NCBI RefSeq assembly: GCF_041222825.1
Contig: NZ_CP139482.1
Location: 527,001 to 591,000, forward strand
DNA length: 64,000 nucleotides
Reading direction: 5' to 3'
DNA from: Candidatus Thalassolituus haligoni
GTDB taxonomy: Bacteria > Pseudomonadota > Gammaproteobacteria > Pseudomonadales > Oceanobacteraceae
This document shows positions 34,926-44,791 of the stretch, piece by piece. Made by a program: the position numbers and the translations under genes. Under the pieces are notes generated by a model. That model searched no databases, was not told the origin of the DNA, and worked only from the letters and a program-made list of their open reading frames with translations. Position 1 is the first letter of the stretch; each line of letters starts with the position of its first letter.

Positions 34926-36089
34926 ATGACTCTGACACGTATTCAGCGTGCTGCCCAAGTGGCAGGAAAAAGCCTGGCCGGGCGTGACACCCCGTTTATT
35001 TTTAATGAATGGTACGTTGCCGCCTTGTCTCGGGAAGTCAGTCGCGAGCCGCTGGCTCGCACTATTCTGGGTAAAACCCTGGTGTTTTACCGCAAGCAGG
35101 ATGGCGGCCCGGTGGCACTCAGTAACCGTTGCGCCCATCGCTCATTCCCTCTCGACAAGGGCACCCTGGTGGGCGATCACCTGGTGTGTGGCTACCACGG
35201 TATGCGTTACAACGAGCTGGGCGAGGTGATAGAGGTGCCATCCCAAGCCTCGTGCGGCGGTATTTCCATTCGTCATTATCCACTGGTGGAAATGGGGCCG
35301 GTGATCTGGATCTGGATGGGGCAGCCGGAACAGGCAGATCCTGCCACCATCCCGGAGATGCCGATGCTGGAAGACGGCTGGGTCACGTCGGAAGACTATA
35401 TGGATCTGAAAGCCAACTACGTTTATCTGCATGAGAATTTGCTGGATCTGACCCACCTGAGTTTTTTGCACGCCAACACCTTTGGCACCCCGGATTACGC
35501 CCGCGCTGATTTTGACGTCCAGATCTCGGATACCCGCATGTGGCTGAAACGCTACGTCATGCCGACCCGCTTGCCACCGGTCTGGGCCAAACCAACCCGG
35601 CTGGAAGGCAAGGATGCGGCGCGAATTACCACCTCGGATTTTGTCTCCCCGGCACTGCATATCGTCCACGCCGAGTTTTACGACCTGGCGCTGGCTGAAT
35701 CAGAGCGCCCGGATCAACGTATCAAAACGGCGCATATACCGACGCCATCAACCGCGACCGAAACCCATTATTTTGTTGTTCACGGCCGCAACTTTGCGTT
35801 GGAGGAAGGCGACGTCACCGACTTTATGCACCAACAGCTGATGGCCGCATTCCAGGAAGACGTGGTGGGCTTGCAGCAACAGGAAATACTGATGGCGGCA
35901 GAAATGGACGACAACTATTTCGAAATATCGGTGAAGTCAGACGCAGCCAGTGTCGCCATGCGGCGTTATCTCAAGCGTCGTGCAAACGAGGAGCAGGGCC
36001 TGATAACGACAGATGCCCCGGCGTCATCGGCAGCCCCCACGGCTCCCGCAGCACCGGCGACGGTCGGCAATATTCCAGTGCCGGTCTGA
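34926..36089 (+). CDS. VanA-type Rieske oxygenase subunit
   Basis: 387 residues. Rieske ligands C-A-H-R-S and C-G-Y-H-G (about 67-90) and the mononuclear iron site D-L-T-H-L-S-F-L-H near 176. Lengths and motifs match the single-subunit oxygenases of the vanillate O-demethylase class, which remove O-methyl groups or hydroxylate phenolic acids. The C-terminal tail (about 360-387) is rich in alanine and proline and looks disordered. ATG 34926 has CAGGAG upstream. Followed by its own ferredoxin and reductase, so this is a separate three-component system. Confidence 0.86.
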   Translation: MTLTRIQRAAQVAGKSLAGRDTPFIFNEWYVAALSREVSREPLARTILGKTLVFYRKQDGGPVALSNRCAHRSFPLDKGTLVGDHLVCGYHGMRYNELGEVIEVPSQASCGGISIRHYPLVEMGPVIWIWMGQPEQADPATIPEMPMLEDGWVTSEDYMDLKANYVYLHENLLDLTHLSFLHANTFGTPDYARADFDVQISDTRMWLKRYVMPTRLPPVWAKPTRLEGKDAARITTSDFVSPALHIVHAEFYDLALAESERPDQRIKTAHIPTPSTATETHYFVVHGRNFALEEGDVTDFMHQQLMAAFQEDVVGLQQQEILMAAEMDDNYFEISVKSDAASVAMRRYLKRRANEEQGLITTDAPASSAAPTAPAAPATVGNIPVPV

Positions 36090-36143
36090 GCCGTGACGGC
36101 TGTCGTTGTGCTGAAAAACAGGATGGATAAACGAGGAGTTGTC

Positions 36144-36464
36144 ATGAGTATCCAGATTGAGGTCACCGCTGCATCAGGTCGCCAGCAACAGCTGAAAGCC
36201 GCCGATGGTGCACTGTTGATGGAAGTATTACGGGATCAGAGTGACGGTGTCGAAGGCATTTGTGGTGGCTGTGCCGCGTGTGGAACCTGCCATGTCCATA
36301 TTGCCCCGCAATGGCTGGAACGGCTGCCAGCCATGCCCGCAGAAGAACATGACCTGCTGGATGCCCTGGACGTGCGTAATGACCAGTCGCGACTGAGCTG
36401 CCAGATACGGCTGGATGCCAGCCTTGATGGCCTGTCCCTGATCATTGTGCCGGCCGAGTGCTGA
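36144..36464 (+). CDS. [2Fe-2S] ferredoxin (adrenodoxin/putidaredoxin type)
   Basis: 106 residues with C-G-G-C-A-A-C-G-T-C near 39-48 and a later Cys (LSCQIRLD), the ligand set of the vertebrate-type ferredoxins used by P450s and some Rieske oxygenases. ATG 36144 with GAGGAG upstream; an in-frame start at 36093 lies far from any ribosome binding site. Electron carrier between the reductase at 36474 and the oxygenase at 34926. Confidence 0.86.
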   Translation: MSIQIEVTAASGRQQQLKAADGALLMEVLRDQSDGVEGICGGCAACGTCHVHIAPQWLERLPAMPAEEHDLLDALDVRNDQSRLSCQIRLDASLDGLSLIIVPAEC

Positions 36465-36473
36465 GGAGAGGGT

Positions 36474-37799
36474 ATGAAAAAATTGCTGATTGTGGGTGGT
36501 GGTCATGCTACCGCCGCCTTGCTGAATCAGTTACACAAGCAAACCAGCAATGGCTGCTCCGACTGGCAAGTGACGGTGATCTCCGCCGAGAGCACCGAGG
36601 CGGTAAACCGGCCGTTGCTCTCGAAAGATTACCTCAGTCACAAGGTCGGTGACGATCAGCTGCCACTGATCGCCAGTGAGGTACGCCAAGCCATGACGAG
36701 CACCCTGGGTCTGCAATGGCTTACTGACTGTCGTGTGATCTCGGTCGACCGTCAGAGGCATCAACTGCAGCTGTATAACGGCCGTCAGCTTGAGTGGGAT
36801 ACGCTGGTGTTGGCCACCGGTGTCCGTTTGCGCCAGCTTTCTCTGCCGGGTGGTGATCAGCCAGTCAGTGAGATGAAGGGGGTCTTTTACCTCAAAACCG
36901 CGAGCCAGTCGCAGGCTCTGAGGCAAGCGCTGCAACATGCCCGTCAGCTGACGGTGATTGGTGGCGGGTTTATCGGACTGGAAGTAGCGGCAACGGCGCG
37001 CCAGCAAGGGGTCGCCGTCTGTGTGCTGGAATCTGGCGAGCGCTTGTTACGTCGGGTGGTGGCTGCTCCGGTCTCCCACTGGTTTCAGCAAATGCACATC
37101 GAACAGGGTGTCGAGCTGCGCCTGCACAGCTCGTTACAGCACCTGCTGGCCGACGACCATGGCAACGTACGAGCGATACAGCTGGCGTCTGGGGATGTGC
37201 TGGCAACCGATCTGGTGGTGGTCGGGATCGGGGTTGAGCCTGAAACCGGCTTGGCACAGTCTGCCGGGCTGGCATGTGACAACGGCATACTGGTGAATGA
37301 ACAGTGCCAGACCTCCGATCCAGATATTTTTGCGGCTGGTGATGGGGCCAATCGGCGGCATCCCCTGTATCAACAACGGCTGCGACTGGAGTCGGTAGAA
37401 AATGCCACTCATCAGGGTCAGCTTATTGCGGCGATGTTAACGCAGAGTCCGCTACCGCCGGCGGCGGTGCCCTGGTTCTGGTCAACCCAGTACGACGCCC
37501 GTTTGCAAATTGCCGGACTGTCGCAGGGTTACGACCAGCTCATCACGCGCCAGGCCGAAGGCAAACCGGGAATCAGTTGGCTGTATTTACGTCAGGGTCG
37601 TCTACTGGCCTGTGATGCGGTCAATCGTCCGGCGGATTTTCTGCAGGCAAAAAAACTGATCAGTAGCGGTCAGTCGCTCGACCCGTTACAGGCGGCTAAC
37701 GCCGCAATACCACTGGGCCAGTGTGTGGCCCCTGTTGACCCTAACGATCCCAACGCCGGCAATTCCTGCACGTTGGCAACCGCTGCGGTGGCTTCCTGA
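36474..37799 (+). CDS. FAD-dependent ferredoxin reductase (putidaredoxin-reductase-like)
   Basis: 441 residues. N-terminal FAD motif (LLIVGGGHATAALL), the signature VNRPLLSKDYL, a second dinucleotide motif for NAD(H) (VIGGGFIGLEVAATA, about 161) and the FAD-contacting DIFAAGDGA near 285. This fold reduces [2Fe-2S] ferredoxins with NADH. It starts 9 nt after the ferredoxin gene, completing the three-component oxygenase set. C-terminal 25 residues are a poorly conserved extension. Confidence 0.88.
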   Translation: MKKLLIVGGGHATAALLNQLHKQTSNGCSDWQVTVISAESTEAVNRPLLSKDYLSHKVGDDQLPLIASEVRQAMTSTLGLQWLTDCRVISVDRQRHQLQLYNGRQLEWDTLVLATGVRLRQLSLPGGDQPVSEMKGVFYLKTASQSQALRQALQHARQLTVIGGGFIGLEVAATARQQGVAVCVLESGERLLRRVVAAPVSHWFQQMHIEQGVELRLHSSLQHLLADDHGNVRAIQLASGDVLATDLVVVGIGVEPETGLAQSAGLACDNGILVNEQCQTSDPDIFAAGDGANRRHPLYQQRLRLESVENATHQGQLIAAMLTQSPLPPAAVPWFWSTQYDARLQIAGLSQGYDQLITRQAEGKPGISWLYLRQGRLLACDAVNRPADFLQAKKLISSGQSLDPLQAANAAIPLGQCVAPVDPNDPNAGNSCTLATAAVAS

Positions 37800-37875
37800 T
37801 CAGACTCTGGTCACCGCCGCAAGACCGCACAATCACAACTCCCTGAACCAATAACAAAATCAAAAGGGTACTCCG

Positions 37876-38961
37876 ATGCGCAACCTCATAAAAAACATCA
37901 TCCGAACCTCGCTACTGGCCGCCATCACGGCCACCTCACTGGGCCTGGCCGCTCAGACACAGGCTGAACCTGTGATCATGCATGTGGCTACTGCCGGGCC
38001 GCCAGGGCATGTCCAAAATAGCATCGTATTTCCAACCTGGGCCAAATGGATTGAAGAAGCTACCGAAGGTCGGGTACAGGTCAAACTGGAATACGGCCTT
38101 GGTAATCAGTCGACCTTTTTTAATCTGGTCGAAGATGGCGTGGCCGATGCCGCCTGGGCCTATCATGGGTATGTGCCGGGGCGCTTCCAGCTGACCCAGG
38201 TCGTCGAGTTACCGAACCTGGGCGTCGATGCCGAAGCCGCTTCACAAGCCTATTGGGAGGTGTATCAGAAATATCTGGCCAAGGCCGGAGAGCATGACGG
38301 CCTGGCGCTACTGGGCTTGTTTACCCATGGGCCGGGGCAGATTCACAGCACCCGCGCAATCAATCATCTTACCGATCTGCGGGGGATGAAAATCCGCGTG
38401 GGTGGTGGTATTCAGCAAACCCTGGCGGAACGTCTGGACGTCACGCCGATTGCAGCACCCGGCCCCAAAGTATACGAACTGCTGCAACAAGGCATCGTTG
38501 ATGGTGTCTTTATGCCAGCCGCCAGCCAGAAAGACTTTCGTCTTGCCGAAGTGGCTCCCTACCTGACGTTGCTGCCGGGCGGCTTGTATATGGGCAGTTT
38601 TGCGATTTTTGCCAATGAAGAGTTTCTCGATTCGCTGGAGCCTCGGGATCGCAAAGCTATCTGGGCGGTATCCGGGGCACGCCTGTCGGCACTGGCGGGC
38701 AAAGCCTGGGATCAATCGGACAAAAATGGCATCAACATGGCCAAGGATCAGCACGTTCATATCCAGTATGTTGCTGCTGGGGGTGCCATGGTGAATGAAT
38801 ATCAAGCCATGACCAAAGGCATAGATACCGACTGGCTGAAGATGGCAAACGCCAAAGGTGTTGATGCCAAGGCGGCTCTGACGGAATTACGCAACCGTGC
38901 TCGCAGCCTGCAAACGGCACAATCCAGCGCGGAACGACAACAGGCACTGGTCGCTGACTGA
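37876..38961 (+). CDS. DctP-type TRAP solute-binding protein (no permease adjacent)
   Basis: 361 residues with a signal peptide (TSLLAAITATSLGLAAQTQA, cleavage near 35) and DctP-family features: LRGMKIRVGGGIQQTLAERLDVTPI and the ligand-contacting GIVDGVFMPA. It would bind an organic acid in the periplasm. No DctQ or DctM gene lies next to it (a decarboxylase gene follows on the other strand), so it must use a permease elsewhere. Last gene of the VanA-type oxygenase series. Confidence 0.83.
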   Translation: MRNLIKNIIRTSLLAAITATSLGLAAQTQAEPVIMHVATAGPPGHVQNSIVFPTWAKWIEEATEGRVQVKLEYGLGNQSTFFNLVEDGVADAAWAYHGYVPGRFQLTQVVELPNLGVDAEAASQAYWEVYQKYLAKAGEHDGLALLGLFTHGPGQIHSTRAINHLTDLRGMKIRVGGGIQQTLAERLDVTPIAAPGPKVYELLQQGIVDGVFMPAASQKDFRLAEVAPYLTLLPGGLYMGSFAIFANEEFLDSLEPRDRKAIWAVSGARLSALAGKAWDQSDKNGINMAKDQHVHIQYVAAGGAMVNEYQAMTKGIDTDWLKMANAKGVDAKAALTELRNRARSLQTAQSSAERQQALVAD

Positions 38962-38979
38962 GATAGGCATTGGGAGAAA

Positions 38980-39006
38980 AACCTCTGATGGTCAACGTCA
39001 GAGGTT
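38980..39006. terminator. 9-bp hairpin after DctP gene
   Basis: AACCTCTGA (38980-38988) pairs with TCAGAGGTT (38998-39006), 18 bases after the DctP stop, in a convergent gap. Confidence 0.55.
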
Positions 39007-39023
39007 CCAGTATTTTCCTGGCT

Positions 39024-39041
39024 GCCACGGCAGGCCGTGGC
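39024..39041. terminator. GC hairpin between convergent genes
   Basis: GCCACGG/CCGTGGC with a 4-nt loop followed by TTTATG, in the gap between the DctP gene and the convergent decarboxylase-like gene. Likely serves the plus strand. Confidence 0.5.
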
Positions 39042-39066
39042 TTTATGACTTGACTCTTTAAATCAA

Positions 39067-39984
39067 TTATTCGGCAGTACTGGGATGCAAAATACTCACA
39101 CTGTTTTCATCTTTAGGCTCAATGGCACGCAGTTCATCTGCAGAAATACCGATGCCGGGCATTGAAAAACTGCTGACTTCAACATCAATCACTTCAAGGA
39201 TTTCAAGGTCTGCCAGCTTGTTAACAATATGAGCGGTCAGTGGCAGTTGTTCAAATGTTGCACGATGCCATTTGATATCGACGTGTTCAGCAGTCCAGCG
39301 ACGATAATTGCTGATTTCCAAAGCCGGGCGAGAAAATGCTGCTGGATCGGCTGCTGGCGCATTGGTGGTGGCATAGGCAACATCACCGCCACCAGTTCCG
39401 TTTACGGCAGTTTTGGGAATATATTTAAACCAGATATTGGGGTTGCCAATAATGGACTGATTGGGTTTGCCTCCGACTTCTTTCATACCACTCAAATTCA
39501 GTTCAAAGAACGTATGTCCATACCAGGAGGCTTCACCTGACAATGTGCCTTCGTTTTCTTGCCAAACGGTTGCTGGAATATCGGCGAACAGTTTGGCAAA
39601 GCCCATTTCTTCGCGCCCCGTCATGATCGCGTCGGGATTTCCTTCCCAGATGCAGGGGTTGAAGTTTCCTTCCAGAGTTTCGTCTTTACCATAATAGGTA
39701 ACTGGGAAGGTTGGCATGACTACGCCGTATCCACGTCCTGCCAGCCAGTATAAATCCTTGAACCAGCTGTAATTAAGCGTAATAACCGGTTCGCCACGCA
39801 GTTCAAAACCAGGAGGTAATAATGCTTTAAGTTTTTCGGCATCTGTACGGTAACGAACAGAGGCCGTTTCAAGTGTCATGGTGCCGGTTTCTTCAATTTT
39901 CCATGGTCTGCCATCCGGATGTTGACGTGGGCTAACTGATGGGCCAAACACAACCGGCATGCGATACCTTACTCCAGTTTTCAT
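39067..39984 (-). CDS. Acetoacetate decarboxylase family protein
   Basis: 305 residues. Family features are LPPGFELRGEPVITLNYSW, WEGNPDAIMTGREEMGFAKLFADI and the conserved lysine in GFAKLFA, which lines up with the Schiff-base lysine of acetoacetate decarboxylase. Family members decarboxylate or condense short oxo acids. Acetoacetyl-CoA synthetase and thiolase genes in the same window make acetoacetate metabolism plausible, but many relatives have other substrates. The start is ATG 39984. Confidence 0.8.
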   Translation of the reverse strand: MKTGVRYRMPVVFGPSVSPRQHPDGRPWKIEETGTMTLETASVRYRTDAEKLKALLPPGFELRGEPVITLNYSWFKDLYWLAGRGYGVVMPTFPVTYYGKDETLEGNFNPCIWEGNPDAIMTGREEMGFAKLFADIPATVWQENEGTLSGEASWYGHTFFELNLSGMKEVGGKPNQSIIGNPNIWFKYIPKTAVNGTGGGDVAYATTNAPAADPAAFSRPALEISNYRRWTAEHVDIKWHRATFEQLPLTAHIVNKLADLEILEVIDVEVSSFSMPGIGISADELRAIEPKDENSVSILHPSTAE

Positions 39985-40012
39985 GTCTTGAATTCTCCAG
40001 TGTTAAACGTTG

Positions 40013-40044
40013 TTCGTTAATATGACGGTTGCCTGATTAACGAA
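40013..40044. promoter_or_regulatory. 9-bp inverted repeat, operator candidate
   Basis: TTCGTTAAT (40013-40021) and ATTAACGAA (40036-40044) pair perfectly with 14 bases between, 29 bases upstream of the decarboxylase-like ATG (minus strand). A regulator site is possible. Confidence 0.4.
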
Positions 40045-40138
40045 TTGAATCACCCCGGTTGACGAGGAATATTTTCATTTTAGTGGGTTGGTATTTGTTG
40101 TTTTATATTGGTGCCTGGCAGGCTTTATCCCTGTTTTT

Positions 40139-40158
40139 GGCGGGCACAGTGGCCCGCC
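40139..40158. terminator. 7-bp GC hairpin after aldehyde dehydrogenase gene
   Basis: GGCGGGC/GCCCGCC with a 6-nt loop, 58 bases downstream of the minus-strand aldehyde dehydrogenase stop. No U-run on that strand, so a weak terminator at most. Confidence 0.4.
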
Positions 40159-40215
40159 TTTCCTGATTGGGATTGCTACTGTCGGGTAAAAGGCCAACAG
40201 CGCCTGACATCATCG

Positions 40216-41667
40216 TCAGATGGGATAATGCGGAGTACCGCTCTGGATCGTCAGCCAGCGGGTTTCTGTAAACTCGCTAATACCGGCTTTGCCACCGAAG
40301 CGACCATAACCACTGTCCTTGACGCCGCCAAATGGCATTTGTCCTTCGTCGTGTACCGTTGAACCATTGATATGACAAATACCGGAATGAATACGGCGGG
40401 CGACTGCCATGGCACGGCTGATGTCGCGGCTGAATACGGCGGCAGAAAGACCGTAGTCGGTGTCGTTGGCGACGGTAATGGCTTCGTCTTCGCTGTTAAC
40501 ACGAATCACACTGACCACCGGGCCAAACGATTCATCACGGTACAGGGCAATCTCGGGCGTAACGTGATCAACAATTGTTGGTTGCATGATGGCACCTTGA
40601 ACCTGGCCACCCGTAATCTTGACCGCTCCCTTTGATACCGCCTCATCGACCATATTTTTGACCCGGCGGGCGGCGTCGGCACTGATCATGGCACCCAGTG
40701 GGAAATTGCCTTCGCGAGGGTTACCAGCCTGAAGTGTTTCAACCTTGGTTTTCAAGCGCTGGACAAACTCGTCCGCGATGCGGTTATCCACAATCAGACG
40801 CTCTGTCGACATGCAAATCTGCCCCTGATTCATAAAGGCACCAAAGGCGGCGGCACTCACGGCGGCATCCAGATCGGCATCTTCCAGTACCAGCAGAGGG
40901 GCCTTGCCACCCAGTTCCAGTACATGACGTTTGAGGTGACGGGCACACTGTTCGGCAATAATGCGGCCAACCCGGGTAGAGCCGGTAAAGTTCACATGTC
41001 GTACACACGGCTGTTCAATCAGGGTGCGTACAATCTCGGCGGCATCCTGTGGCGCATTGGTGATCACATTGATAACCCCGGCAGGCAAACCGGCTTCGAC
41101 CAGCACGTCGGCGATCAGGGCATGGGTTTTTGGGCAGAGTTCCGATGCCTTGAAAATCACGGTATTACCACAGGCCAGCGGCATGGCAATGGCCCGCACA
41201 CCCAGAATAACCGGGGCATTCCAGGGGGCGATACAGAGGCAAACACCAATAGGTTCTTTTACCGACATGGCAAAACTGCCGGCCTTGTCGGAAGGAATAA
41301 CATCACCGGTAATGGATGTGGTCATCGCGGCAGCTTCACGCATATGTCCGGCTGCCAGATGGCAATTAAACCCGGCCCAGACCGCTGATGAACCTGTTTC
41401 TGCCTGCATGGCGGCAACAAACTCCTGGCTGCGGGCTTCCAGAATATCGGCCGCTTTCATCAGAATGCTGCGGCGGGTACCGGGGCCGGTCAAGGCCCAG
41501 TCGGTAAAGGCGGCCGCTGCAGCGTTTGCTGCAGCAATGGCGTCCTTGCTGCTGGCAGCAGCAGCCCGGCTGGCGGGTTGCTCTGTTATCGGGTCAATGC
41601 AGTCGTAGGTTTTTCCCTGTGCGGCATCAAGATATTCGCCATTAATCAGGAGTTGGGTGGTTTGCAT
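40216..41667 (-). CDS. Aromatic aldehyde dehydrogenase (NahF/Vdh-like)
   Basis: 483 residues of the NAD(P)-dependent aldehyde dehydrogenase family. Cofactor motif FTGSTRVGR, catalytic glutamate in LELGGKAP (about 253) and nucleophilic cysteine in NQGQICMSTERL (about 287). The stretch GVCLCIAPWNAPVILGVRAIAMPLACGNTV is close to salicylaldehyde and vanillin dehydrogenases. It would oxidise a benzaldehyde-type intermediate to the acid. ATG 41667 has GGAGGC upstream. The AraC regulator gene lies immediately upstream on the same strand. Confidence 0.85.
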   Translation of the reverse strand: MQTTQLLINGEYLDAAQGKTYDCIDPITEQPASRAAAASSKDAIAAANAAAAAFTDWALTGPGTRRSILMKAADILEARSQEFVAAMQAETGSSAVWAGFNCHLAAGHMREAAAMTTSITGDVIPSDKAGSFAMSVKEPIGVCLCIAPWNAPVILGVRAIAMPLACGNTVIFKASELCPKTHALIADVLVEAGLPAGVINVITNAPQDAAEIVRTLIEQPCVRHVNFTGSTRVGRIIAEQCARHLKRHVLELGGKAPLLVLEDADLDAAVSAAAFGAFMNQGQICMSTERLIVDNRIADEFVQRLKTKVETLQAGNPREGNFPLGAMISADAARRVKNMVDEAVSKGAVKITGGQVQGAIMQPTIVDHVTPEIALYRDESFGPVVSVIRVNSEDEAITVANDTDYGLSAAVFSRDISRAMAVARRIHSGICHINGSTVHDEGQMPFGGVKDSGYGRFGGKAGISEFTETRWLTIQSGTPHYPI

Positions 41668-41829
41668 AAAGCCTCCAGAGCAATCGGTACAGACAGAACC
41701 CATTGCATGGTTATTGTTATTAAAGGCTTATGAGACCACCGAAGGGCAGGGCTGGATATGTCGTAATCCTGCCATTTATTGTCAATATCCTGAGGTTGTG
41801 GTGTAACTTGGGCCAACTCGGAGAATTTT

Positions 41830-42681
41830 TTATGGCCAATGGGTAAATTCTGTTGCTTCGAGGGGCTTTGGTGTCGCTGACGGGCGATGATTGGCTCGAT
41901 AGTGGCCGGGAGACTCGCTGGCATGGCGTTTGAAAAAATGGCTGAAGTGAGAACTGTCCTTGAATCCCAGGCAACTTGAGATCTGGTCAATACTCAAGGC
42001 GGATCGGCTTAACAATATCCGAGCCTCGCGCACAATTCGCGTCTGGATCAATTGCGCCGGGGTCATGCCGGTTTCACGTTTGCACCCCGCGTACAGACGA
42101 TGGGTACTGACATCGATGGCTTCAGCATACTGATACACCGTCCAGCGTTGTCGATAATTCTGTTCCAGCAGTACCTGAAAGCGCTGAACCATCCGGCTGC
42201 TGTCGTGGGTTATCTGTTGCAGTAATGCTTCGGTGCCGGTTGCGCGCCAGACATACACCAGTACCAGGGTGACCAGTGACATTAATAACGCCCCGGAGCC
42301 AGGGGCATTCAGTGACAGTTCATCCTGCATTCGGCCAATATCATTCTGAATGGATGCCAGTACCTTTGAATCCTCATTCAGGGCGATCTGTAACGGCTGT
42401 TCGAGTATCCGTAAAGCCTGTTCCAGTTCCGGATTATTGTGGATGGCGTGGAAGAAACAGGAGCGGTCCAGGGTCATCAGCCAGGCCGGGCACCCGGCTG
42501 GAATCATCAGTGGATCAGGCTGCTGCAGTGGCAGCCAGGTTATCTGACCTGCGGCACAGTACAGCAAGAATCCGGGCCTGAGACTGAGGTGGCGGGTCTG
42601 GCTGGAAGCCGGGAACACGCGCGCAGACATCGAACCTTCCGGTTGTTCGTCGTGGCGATCCTGCGGGGTGGTGGTTGTCAT
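41830..42681 (-). CDS. AraC-family transcriptional regulator
   Basis: About 283 residues with a C-terminal AraC double helix-turn-helix (VYQYAEAIDVSTHRLYAGCKRETGMTP and IDQISSCLGFKDSSHFSHFFKRHASESPGHYR). The N-terminal part has a cupin-like sensing layout without obvious metal ligands. The start is uncertain: ATG 42681 or one further in (MSARVF). It lies between the aldolase operon and the aldehyde dehydrogenase, and probably controls one or both. Confidence 0.78.
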   Translation of the reverse strand: MTTTTPQDRHDEQPEGSMSARVFPASSQTRHLSLRPGFLLYCAAGQITWLPLQQPDPLMIPAGCPAWLMTLDRSCFFHAIHNNPELEQALRILEQPLQIALNEDSKVLASIQNDIGRMQDELSLNAPGSGALLMSLVTLVLVYVWRATGTEALLQQITHDSSRMVQRFQVLLEQNYRQRWTVYQYAEAIDVSTHRLYAGCKRETGMTPAQLIQTRIVREARILLSRSALSIDQISSCLGFKDSSHFSHFFKRHASESPGHYRANHRPSATPKPLEATEFTHWP

Positions 42682-42777
42682 GCAGAGGCATCCTTGGGGC
42701 GTGGTTAGATCAGCCCGGCGCTCGCAGAACCGGTGCGGTGAATGGTCAGTTTGCCCGCAGGACTCGTTGATAAGCAT

Positions 42778-42802
42778 TGTCCGGGACGCCTTGTCCCGGA
42801 CA
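42778..42802 (-). terminator. 9-bp hairpin ending the meta-pathway operon
   Basis: TGTCCGGGA and TCCCGGACA pair perfectly with a 7-nt loop, 8 bases after the aldolase stop on the minus strand. No long U-run, but the position suggests the transcript end. Confidence 0.55.
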
Positions 42803-42809
42803 GGCCGGT

Positions 42810-43832
42810 TTACATGGAGCGTTGCCGGGCCAGTGTCAGTGCTGTGTCTTCAATCATGTCTTCCTGTCCTCCGACCATTCCCCGGCGTCCCATTTCAACC
42901 AGAATATCTCTGGCTTGCAGGCCATACTTCGCGGCAGCGCGTTTGGCGAACAGCAGGAAAGAACCATAGACACCGGCATAACCCAGGGTCAGGGCATCAC
43001 GATCGATACGAATCGGGAAGTCCATAATCGGTACCACCAGATCTTCGGCGACATCCTGCAGTTTATACAGGTCAATCCCCGTTTCAATTGACATCATATC
43101 GCACACGGCAGCCAGCACTTCGAGCGGGGTATTACCGGCCCCGGCTCCAAGCCCGGCGGCAGCGCCGTCGATCCGGGTGGCTCCAGCTTCAATGGCGGCA
43201 ATGGAATTGGCAACCCCCATGGCAAGATTGTGATGGCCGTGAAAACCGATTTCGGTTTCAGGTTTGAGGCCTTCGCGCACCATACGAATACGTTCTTTTA
43301 CGCCCTCTGGCAGCAAATGACCCGCTGAGTCGGTGATGTAGATGCAGTTGGCACCATAAGACTCCATCAATCGCGCTTGCTCCAGTAACCCGGCGGCTGA
43401 GTTCATGTGGGCCATCATCAGAAAACCGACGGTATCCATTTCCAGCTTGCGCGCAAGAGTGATGTGTTGCTCGGAAACGTCGGCTTCGGTGCAGTGGGTG
43501 GCGACACGAATCGTCGAAACACCCAGATCATGGGCCATTGTCAGGTGATCAACCGTACCAATACCGGGCAACAGCAGAGCGGAAATACGGGCTTGTTTCA
43601 TCAGTGGGACAACGGTGGCCAGGTATTCCTCATCCGTGTGAGCCGGAAAGCCATAATTTACCGAGCTGCCCCCAAGGCCATCCCCATGGGTGACTTCAAT
43701 CAGCGGAACGCCTGCCTCATCCAGACCACAGGCAATGCTGCGCATGTGGTCCAGGCTCATCTGATGACGTTTTGGGTGCATGCCGTCACGCAGGGTCATA
43801 TCGTGCAGGGTAATACGAGTGTTTATGGTCAT
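42810..43832 (-). CDS. mhpE: 4-hydroxy-2-oxovalerate aldolase
   Basis: 340 residues. N-terminal [16 protein letters not shown] contains the metal and substrate residues of the HMG-CoA-lyase-like aldolases (catalytic Arg-Asp and His), with [15 protein letters not shown] carrying the two metal-binding histidines near 195. It cleaves 4-hydroxy-2-oxovalerate to pyruvate and acetaldehyde and channels the aldehyde to the dehydrogenase encoded just upstream (19-nt gap). ATG 43832 begins the domain and has AGG upstream; a start at 43892 would overlap the previous gene. Confidence 0.93.
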   Translation of the reverse strand: MTINTRITLHDMTLRDGMHPKRHQMSLDHMRSIACGLDEAGVPLIEVTHGDGLGGSSVNYGFPAHTDEEYLATVVPLMKQARISALLLPGIGTVDHLTMAHDLGVSTIRVATHCTEADVSEQHITLARKLEMDTVGFLMMAHMNSAAGLLEQARLMESYGANCIYITDSAGHLLPEGVKERIRMVREGLKPETEIGFHGHHNLAMGVANSIAAIEAGATRIDGAAAGLGAGAGNTPLEVLAAVCDMMSIETGIDLYKLQDVAEDLVVPIMDFPIRIDRDALTLGYAGVYGSFLLFAKRAAAKYGLQARDILVEMGRRGMVGGQEDMIEDTALTLARQRSM

Positions 43833-43851
43833 ATCGGGATACCTGAATACA

Positions 43852-44751
43852 TTATTGGGCTGAGGATGCGGATTGGTTGAGGGCTTCAGCAAACATCTCG
43901 GCAGTGCGACAGGCGGCGGCTGTCATAATGTCGAGGTTACCGGCGTAGGTGGGTAAAAAGTCACCCAGACCTTCCACTTCAAGGAATACCGATACCCGCT
44001 TGCCATCAAACACCGGGCCGTTCACGAGTCGATAACCGGGGACGTAGCGCTGTACTTCGGCAATCATGGCAAGAACAGAGGCTTTGATTTTTTCTTGATC
44101 TGGCGTTTCACGGGTCAGGCAATGCACGGTGTCGCGCATCATCAGCGGCGGTTCCGCCGGATTGATAATAATGATGGCCTTGCCTTCGGTGGCCCTTCCA
44201 ACCTTTACGACGGCAGCCGCTGTGGTGCGGGTGAATTCGTCGATATTCTTGCGGGTGCCGGGGCCTACTGATCGGGAGGAAACCGTTGCAACAATTTCGC
44301 CGTAATCCACATCCTGAACCCGTGAAATCGCCGCTACCATCGGGATTGTCGCCTGGCCACCACAGGTCACCATGTTGACGTTCATCGCGCCACTGCCGAT
44401 ATGCTCATTCAGATTGACCGGAGGCACACAATAGGGGCCAATAGCGGCCGGAGTGAGGTCAATCATCAGTACCCCCAGTTCATTCAGTTTGCGACTGTTT
44501 TCGGCATGAACGTAAGCACTGGTGGCGTCAAAAGCGATCTGGATATTATCGCTGACAACATGTGGCAGCAGGCCATCAACACCGTCAGCGGTGGTCTGTA
44601 ATCCGAGTGTTCTGGCACGATCCAGGCCTTCCGAGGTTGGGTCAATACCGACCATCCATACCGGCTCCAGGTAATCACTGCGTTGCAGTTTGTAGAGCAG
44701 ATCGGTGCCGATATTGCCTGGCCCGATAATGGCGCAACGAATCTTTTTCAT
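43852..44751 (-). CDS. mhpF: Acetaldehyde dehydrogenase (acylating)
   Basis: 299 residues. NAD motif [13 protein letters not shown] at the start and catalytic cysteine in [12 protein letters not shown] (about 128). Converts acetaldehyde and CoA to acetyl-CoA with NAD, in complex with the aldolase. Order hydratase - dehydrogenase - aldolase is the standard lower meta-cleavage operon. No anomalies. Confidence 0.94.
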   Translation of the reverse strand: MKKIRCAIIGPGNIGTDLLYKLQRSDYLEPVWMVGIDPTSEGLDRARTLGLQTTADGVDGLLPHVVSDNIQIAFDATSAYVHAENSRKLNELGVLMIDLTPAAIGPYCVPPVNLNEHIGSGAMNVNMVTCGGQATIPMVAAISRVQDVDYGEIVATVSSRSVGPGTRKNIDEFTRTTAAAVVKVGRATEGKAIIIINPAEPPLMMRDTVHCLTRETPDQEKIKASVLAMIAEVQRYVPGYRLVNGPVFDGKRVSVFLEVEGLGDFLPTYAGNLDIMTAAACRTAEMFAEALNQSASSAQ

Positions 44752-44791
44752 GGTTTAACCTTTGATATATAAAGTAAAAACAGGGAATAAA

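Noticed and set aside
36000..36089. Alanine/proline-rich tail of the VanA-type oxygenase as a frameshift product
   Set aside because: The frame is clean to the stop and such tails occur as disordered ends; no alternative frame restores a family ending.
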